Made by a program: the position numbers and the translations under genes. A DNA stretch of 9,642 nt from DRVV01 sp038868255. Lineage in GTDB: Archaea; Thermoproteota; Bathyarchaeia; Bathyarchaeales; Bathycorpusculaceae. The stretch is taken from the NCBI GenBank assembly GCA_038868255.1, contig JAWCTJ010000053.1:1-9642 (forward strand), written 5' to 3'. Each line of letters opens with the position of its first letter. Position 1 is the first letter of the stretch. The notes under the pieces are model-generated. The model saw only the letters and a list, made by a program, of their open reading frames with translations, did not search any database and had not been told where the DNA came from. This document shows positions 6,684 through 9,642 of the stretch, piece by piece.

Positions 6684-8117
6684 TTAACCGGTTCTTTTTT
6701 CAATTCTCCATTTAACGCCTTGAGGCGTGTCCTCAATAATTATGCCCATAGCCCTAAGCTGCTCTCTTATCTGATCTGCTGTTTTCCAGTCCTTAGCCCT
6801 TCGAGCTTCTTCACGTTTTCGTATAAGTTCTTCAGCTTCTTTTGGCAGTTCACGTTCAAACGTGCCTTCTTCCATTATGCCTAAAACCTTGTTAAATCTC
6901 ATCATCAACTCATAAACCTCTAAAGCTTCATCCTTACTTAATGCTTGTTCGTCTAATAGCCTGTTAACATCCCTGACGAAATCAAACAGTGCAGCTAAGG
7001 CCATGCTTATGTTTAAGTCATCATCCATAGCTGATTCAAAACTTTTCTTAAAGCTCGCCATTAGTTGCTTTATTGTTTTACCGCAGCCCTTACCGTTAGT
7101 ATCCAATAATCTATGTGTAAAATTTCTAAGGCGATTTACAGCATTTCCTGCAGCTTCTAACCCGTCGAAGGTGAAGTTTAATTGTTGTCTATAGTGGGTA
7201 GAAAGAAGTAGAAAACGTATTGCCATAGGATCATATCCTTTCGCTGTCAGATCTCTTAATGTGTAGAAATTGCCGAGGCTCTTAGACATTCGTTTTCCCT
7301 CAACGAGCAGATGCTCAGAGTGCAACCAATATCGAGCAAAGGGTTTTCCAGTGGCTGCTTCACTTTGAGCTATCTCATTTTCATGATGAGGGAATATTAA
7401 ATCTACGCCACCGCTGTGGATATCTATTGTTTCTCCCAGGTACTTTATGGCCATAGCTGAACATTCTATATGCCATCCAGGTCTTCCCTTGCCAAGTTCA
7501 GTTTCCCAGTAAACATCTCCATCCTCTTCATCCCAAGCTTTCCATAATGCGAAATCTTGAGCTTCCTCCTTTCCATACTCGTCTACCTTAACTCTAACTC
7601 CAGGCTTTAACTCGTCAATCTTCAGTTTAGAGAGCTTACCATAATCCTTAAACTTTGAAATGTCAAAGTAAATAGATCCATCATCACCCATGTAAGCATA
7701 GCCTTTTTCCATTAGTCGCTTAATTAGAGTGACCATCTCCGGAATATGATCCGTAGCTCTGGGATAATATTCAGCGCGTTCTATGTTTAGTGTTTTAAGA
7801 TCTTCGAAGAACGCCTTCAGGTAATAGTCGGTATACTGTCTAAGGGCAATACCTTTTTTTCTAGAGTTTCTTATTGTTTTATCATCCACGTCAGTGATAT
7901 TCATAACATGGATTACATTGAAACCGCGATACTTAAGCCATCGTTTCAATAAATCTTGAAAGACAAAGGTTCTAAAGTTCCCTATGTGAGCGAAGTCGTA
8001 AACTGTAGGACCACAGGTATAAATTTTCACTTTACCCTTTTCTAGCGGGACAAACAGTTCTTTTTTACGTGTCAAGGTGTTGAATAATAGAATGTAACCT
8101 TCCGAATCTTCTTCCAT
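6684..8117 (-). CDS. cysS: Cysteinyl-tRNA synthetase
   Basis: 477 residues, the normal length for this class I enzyme, which charges tRNA-Cys with cysteine in the cytoplasm. The HIGH signature is HIGN (44-47) within YTCGPTVYDFAHIGN and the KMSKS loop is KRMSKS (275-280). The four zinc ligands that select cysteine are present at C35, C219 (WHIECSAMA), H244 and E248 (FPHHENEIAQS), at spacings matching the E. coli enzyme. The DALR-type anticodon-binding region covers about 350-460, with the common C-terminal RREEARRAKDWKTADQIR block. The start at 8117 is fixed by GGAGG at 8124-8128, six bases upstream. It is the last gene of a leftward series, 66 bases after a 47-residue small gene, and may also use a CTTTAAAG box at 8149-8156. 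Nothing looks broken. Confidence 0.97.
   Translation of the reverse strand: MEEDSEGYILLFNTLTRKKELFVPLEKGKVKIYTCGPTVYDFAHIGNFRTFVFQDLLKRWLKYRGFNVIHVMNITDVDDKTIRNSRKKGIALRQYTDYYLKAFFEDLKTLNIERAEYYPRATDHIPEMVTLIKRLMEKGYAYMGDDGSIYFDISKFKDYGKLSKLKIDELKPGVRVKVDEYGKEEAQDFALWKAWDEEDGDVYWETELGKGRPGWHIECSAMAIKYLGETIDIHSGGVDLIFPHHENEIAQSEAATGKPFARYWLHSEHLLVEGKRMSKSLGNFYTLRDLTAKGYDPMAIRFLLLSTHYRQQLNFTFDGLEAAGNAVNRLRNFTHRLLDTNGKGCGKTIKQLMASFKKSFESAMDDDLNISMALAALFDFVRDVNRLLDEQALSKDEALEVYELMMRFNKVLGIMEEGTFERELPKEAEELIRKREEARRAKDWKTADQIREQLRAMGIIIEDTPQGVKWRIEKRTG
6695..6700 (+). terminator. Oligo-T terminator candidate for the cblTS transcript
   Basis: A run of six T on the plus strand lies 19 bases after the cblS-like stop codon, just behind the palindrome AACCGGTT at 6686-6693. 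Archaeal RNA polymerase often stops at such U-runs. The site lies inside the 3' end of the convergent cysS. An A5 run at 6641-6645 inside cblS could serve the opposite transcript in the same way. Confidence 0.4.
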
Positions 8118-8123
8118 AACCTT

Positions 8124-8128
8124 CCTCC
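8124..8128 (-). promoter_or_regulatory. Strong Shine-Dalgarno site of cysS
   Basis: The minus strand reads GGAGGAAGGTT before the ATG at 8117, giving a full GGAGG match to the 16S rRNA 3' end with six bases of spacing. It is the strongest ribosome binding site in the window and fixes the cysS start. Confidence 0.8.
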
Positions 8129-8148
8129 AAAAGGATAACGGCGAAAGT

Positions 8149-8156
8149 CTTTAAAG
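8149..8156 (-). promoter_or_regulatory. Possible TATA box of cysS
   Basis: The palindrome CTTTAAAG, centred 35 bases before the cysS ATG, would place a transcript start near 8128, right at the Shine-Dalgarno sequence. That would let cysS be transcribed apart from the small gene upstream. It is a weak match and could equally be intergenic sequence in a longer transcript. Confidence 0.3.
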
Positions 8157-8183
8157 GCTTTCCCTAAATCCTAGCTACATTGC

Positions 8184-8327
8184 CTAATCATATCTCTTAA
8201 TTCTGATCATCCGCCTAAAACTTTTCAGATCTTGAGCCACTAACTTTAGGAAGCAAATTTCCTCCATTGTCCTCTCTAATTCGATAAACTCCTCCCGAAT
8301 TCTCTCAACAGACTTTTCCTTGTCCAT
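8184..8327 (-). CDS. 47-residue small charged helical protein upstream of cysS
   Basis: An ATG at 8327 opens a frame of 47 codons closed by TAG. The product is rich in E, K and R, with the order MDKEKSVERIREEF, a central EEICFLKLVAQDL and a basic tail RRMIRIKRYD. It should form one or two amphipathic helices and perhaps a coiled coil. Translation is supported by GGTGA at 8333-8337, five bases before the ATG, a standard archaeal ribosome binding site. The gene is leftward, 66 bases ahead of cysS and about 40 bases after the structured element at 8369-8475, and may be transcribed from the TATA box at 8505-8516. I do not recognise the family. There is no membrane segment or metal motif. The acidic N-terminal half with a basic C-terminus might suit binding to RNA or to a protein partner, but this is only a guess. 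Confidence 0.55.
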   Translation of the reverse strand: MDKEKSVERIREEFIELERTMEEICFLKLVAQDLKSFRRMIRIKRYD

Positions 8328-8332
8328 AGTTT

Positions 8333-8337
8333 TCACC
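8333..8337 (-). promoter_or_regulatory. Shine-Dalgarno site of the 47-residue gene
   Basis: GGTGA on the minus strand, five bases before the ATG at 8327. It is the main sign that this short frame is translated. Confidence 0.5.
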
Positions 8338-8368
8338 GTTTCCTACTATGAGCCATGGCATGAATCCG

Positions 8369-8475
8369 GGGGGTCATCGCGTTTTGGCCTAGGCAGCCAT
8401 TCCGTCATCGAGGAGAAAGGAGAAGGCTTCGAAAACGGAAAAAATTGGCCGCCTATAGCCCTCAAACTCACCCCC
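8369..8475 (-). ncRNA. GC-rich structured element, possible small RNA or structured leader
   Basis: This island is much richer in G and C than its surroundings and folds into one long interrupted hairpin. Plus-strand arms are 8369-8374 with 8470-8475 (GGGGGT/ACCCCC), 8390-8399 with 8446-8455 (ten pairs, one G-U in the minus-strand RNA), 8400-8405 with 8435-8440 (six pairs) and 8408-8411 with 8429-8432 (four pairs), around a 17-base loop at 8412-8428. A five-base bulge lies at 8441-8445 and a two-by-two internal loop at 8406-8407/8433-8434. The minus strand is favoured because a TATA box at 8505-8516 would start a transcript about ten bases before the first arm. It could be a free RNA or the 5' leader of the small gene and cysS. 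It matches no RNA family I recognise; it is too short for SRP or RNase P RNA and is not a tRNA. Confidence 0.45.
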
Positions 8476-8504
8476 TTATAACATCGTAAGACTTAATACT
8501 TATT

Positions 8505-8516
8505 CTTTTATAAAAG
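8505..8516 (-). promoter_or_regulatory. Palindromic TATA box
   Basis: CTTTTATAAAAG is a perfect 12-bp palindrome and a very good archaeal TATA element. Read leftward it puts a transcript start near 8485, just before the structured element. Read rightward it would face only the tail of the convergent coiled-coil gene, so the leftward use is more likely. Confidence 0.55.
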
Positions 8517-8556
8517 GATTGCTAATTTCAGAGAAATACGCATAATAAACAAGAAT

Positions 8557-9132
8557 TTAATGAACGGTTATAGTGCCTTCAAGAATACTTTCTTCCGGAA
8601 CATCTAGCCTTTTAGATAGCCAAGCTTTAAAGAGAGCAGGTGTTTTCGGAGCCTCTCCTGTGTATGTGATTATTTGCCCGTTCTTAAAAGCATCTATTTG
8701 GAAGGTATTTTCAGCCTCCTTGAACGCGAAGGATATCGTCTGTGCGTGTTTGGCTTGTGTTTGAAAGTCTTCCCATTTTTTACAATGTAAAATAAGCGTT
8801 GGCCCCCTCATCTCACCAGCAGTACCCTTCTGAACCTGGAACAAATCTGTACGGGTTTCACCGACACTTGAAATGCAACCTAAAAGGTTAGAGATTTCGC
8901 CTTGCAGATTTGTAAGTCGTTTTTCAATATCATCTATCTTACCACTTAATATGTTAAGGTGCTTCCCCCCACCCATTCTTTCGCTTGTTTCACCGAGTTC
9001 ACCTAATCTTTCAGTTATTTTATTTAACTCATTAACTAGGCGATCCAAGTCTTTCTCATGTTCCCTTAAAACATTTATTATGAAATCTAAGGCTTCAAGC
9101 GCATCGTCTTTAGACGGGGCTTTCTGGGACAT
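8557..9132 (-). CDS. Coiled-coil protein with a small C-terminal domain, function unknown
   Basis: 191 residues, not recognised. Residues 8-48 and 60-85 have heptad-like spacing of L, I and V among charged residues (for example LDRLVNELNKITERLGEL), separated by a glycine-rich break GGGKH at 54-58, so an antiparallel or two-part coiled coil is likely. A flexible linker to about 108 leads to a compact alpha/beta segment (111-191) starting GPTLILHCKKW and ending in a strand EGTITVH. There is no signal peptide, membrane segment or catalytic motif. Such a layout suits a scaffold or an oligomeric adaptor. The ATG at 9132 has GGGG at 9141-9144 as a modest ribosome binding site and a TATA box at 9171-9181, so it has its own promoter although it lies between cobZ and cysS on the same strand. 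Confidence 0.8.
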   Translation of the reverse strand: MSQKAPSKDDALEALDFIINVLREHEKDLDRLVNELNKITERLGELGETSERMGGGKHLNILSGKIDDIEKRLTNLQGEISNLLGCISSVGETRTDLFQVQKGTAGEMRGPTLILHCKKWEDFQTQAKHAQTISFAFKEAENTFQIDAFKNGQIITYTGEAPKTPALFKAWLSKRLDVPEESILEGTITVH

Positions 9133-9170
9133 TCATTTATCCCCTTCTCTGAGCTATCAATGTTCACCTC

Positions 9171-9181
9171 TATAAATAAAG
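9171..9181 (-). promoter_or_regulatory. TATA box of the coiled-coil gene
   Basis: CTTTATTTATA on the minus strand, about 45 bases before the ATG at 9132, predicts a transcript start near 9148-9152 and a leader of about 15-20 bases. The 157-base gap between this gene and cobZ holds this box and a loose inverted repeat behind it, but no gene I can support. Confidence 0.45.
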
Positions 9182-9288
9182 ATAGCGAATTGTCAAAATG
9201 TATCTAAATGAATTGCCAAACATTCTTATTGACAATCAACTGAAACATCAATTCACGGCGGCCGTCGCCGACTTGATAAATGCAAATC

Positions 9289-9642
9289 TTATAGAAGACT
9301 TTGCTTTGAGGCACGAGTGTACATGTTTGACGAAACACCAGCGATTAAACCACCTATGGCATCATTCACAAATGGCCCCAAATTTTTAAGAATCCCGGGT
9401 TTAATTTGGTCAAACCTGACAAATTCGAAAAGCCCTCTTGCCCCTGCAATATACATTGCTATGTTTATTCCGAGCAGCTCATCAGCTACAATGCCCCCTG
9501 GACTATGCAGTCTAGTAGATGTCAACCCTGGTACTTTCCCCTTTTCTGCAGCATCTTCCAGCAGAAAACTTGCTGTAATTAGGCATGAGATATTCATGTC
9601 AGATAAGGCTTCCATGAAACCTTCTTTAAGAAGTTCAGCTGC
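9289..9642 (-). CDS. cobZ: CobZ-like alpha-ribazole-5'-phosphate phosphatase, C-terminal part, cut by the window edge
   Basis: 117 codons are visible. The frame is open to the right edge (AAELLKEGF precedes an internal ATG at 9615), so the N terminus lies outside. The visible order SCLITASFLLEDAAEKGKVPGL, VADELLGINIAMYIAGARGLFEFVRFDQIKPG and LGPFVNDAIGGLIAGVSSNMYTRA agrees with archaeal CobZ, the enzyme first described in Methanosarcina that removes the phosphate of alpha-ribazole 5'-phosphate (or of adenosylcobalamin 5'-phosphate) late in B12 synthesis. CobZ belongs to the same superfamily as the lipid phosphatase PgpA, whose acidic motifs DE, FDxxKPx and DDxxxG are in the same order. The last motif reads ND here instead of DD. 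A lipid phosphatase role is the main alternative. The presence of CblT- and CblS-like genes nearby favours the B12 role. Confidence 0.75.
   Translation of the reverse strand, partial: AAELLKEGFMEALSDMNISCLITASFLLEDAAEKGKVPGLTSTRLHSPGGIVADELLGINIAMYIAGARGLFEFVRFDQIKPGILKNLGPFVNDAIGGLIAGVSSNMYTRASKQSLL

Noticed and set aside
8340..8480. tRNA, SRP RNA, RNase P RNA or box C/D RNA in the GC-rich island
   Set aside because: There is no cloverleaf or T-loop, the length is too short for SRP or RNase P RNA, and the GATGA sequences lack properly placed CTGA boxes.
9198..9389. Rightward 63-codon frame at the cobZ 3' end
   Set aside because: About half of it is antisense to the CobZ-like gene, it has no ribosome binding site, and the product shows no domain.

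Overview
The window looks like a piece of an archaeal genome of moderate, AT-leaning composition, probably from an uncultured member of the Thermoproteota/Bathyarchaeia side of the tree. The lineage is an inference. It rests on archaeal-type families (two LipS-like radical SAM proteins, DUF763, a CobZ-type phosphatase, an ArnR-like winged-helix protein), TATA-like boxes about 25-60 bases before start codons, and short purine-rich or GGTGA-type ribosome binding sites. No mobile element, CRISPR array, rRNA or tRNA was seen.

Left part (1-3943): a divergent homocitrate/isopropylmalate-synthase-like enzyme (146-1468) converges, with one base between stop codons, on a radical SAM gene read leftward (1470-2417, probably longer at its N terminus). 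Divergent from that gene is a rightward pair: a 115-residue winged-helix regulator and a second radical SAM enzyme. The two radical SAM proteins resemble the two partners of the archaeal LipS1/LipS2 lipoyl synthase. The divergent intergenic region carries a 19-bp perfect inverted repeat that is a natural operator candidate.

Middle part (3944-6676): a DUF763 protein reads leftward. Divergent from it is a rightward two-gene operon that fits CblT (ECF-type alpha-ribazole uptake protein) and CblS (alpha-ribazole kinase). The right edge holds the C-terminal part of a CobZ-like alpha-ribazole-phosphate phosphatase (9289 to the edge). Together these suggest salvage of the cobalamin lower-ligand nucleoside and a late step of B12 nucleotide-loop assembly.

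Right part (6684-9642), all leftward: cobZ (partial), a coiled-coil protein of unknown function with its own TATA box, a GC-rich region that folds into a long interrupted hairpin behind a palindromic TATA box, a 47-residue small protein with a clear GGTGA ribosome binding site, and cysS (cysteinyl-tRNA synthetase) with a strong GGAGG site. The structured element before the small gene and cysS is the least explained thing in the window. All family names come from reading motifs and from memory of the families; no search was run.
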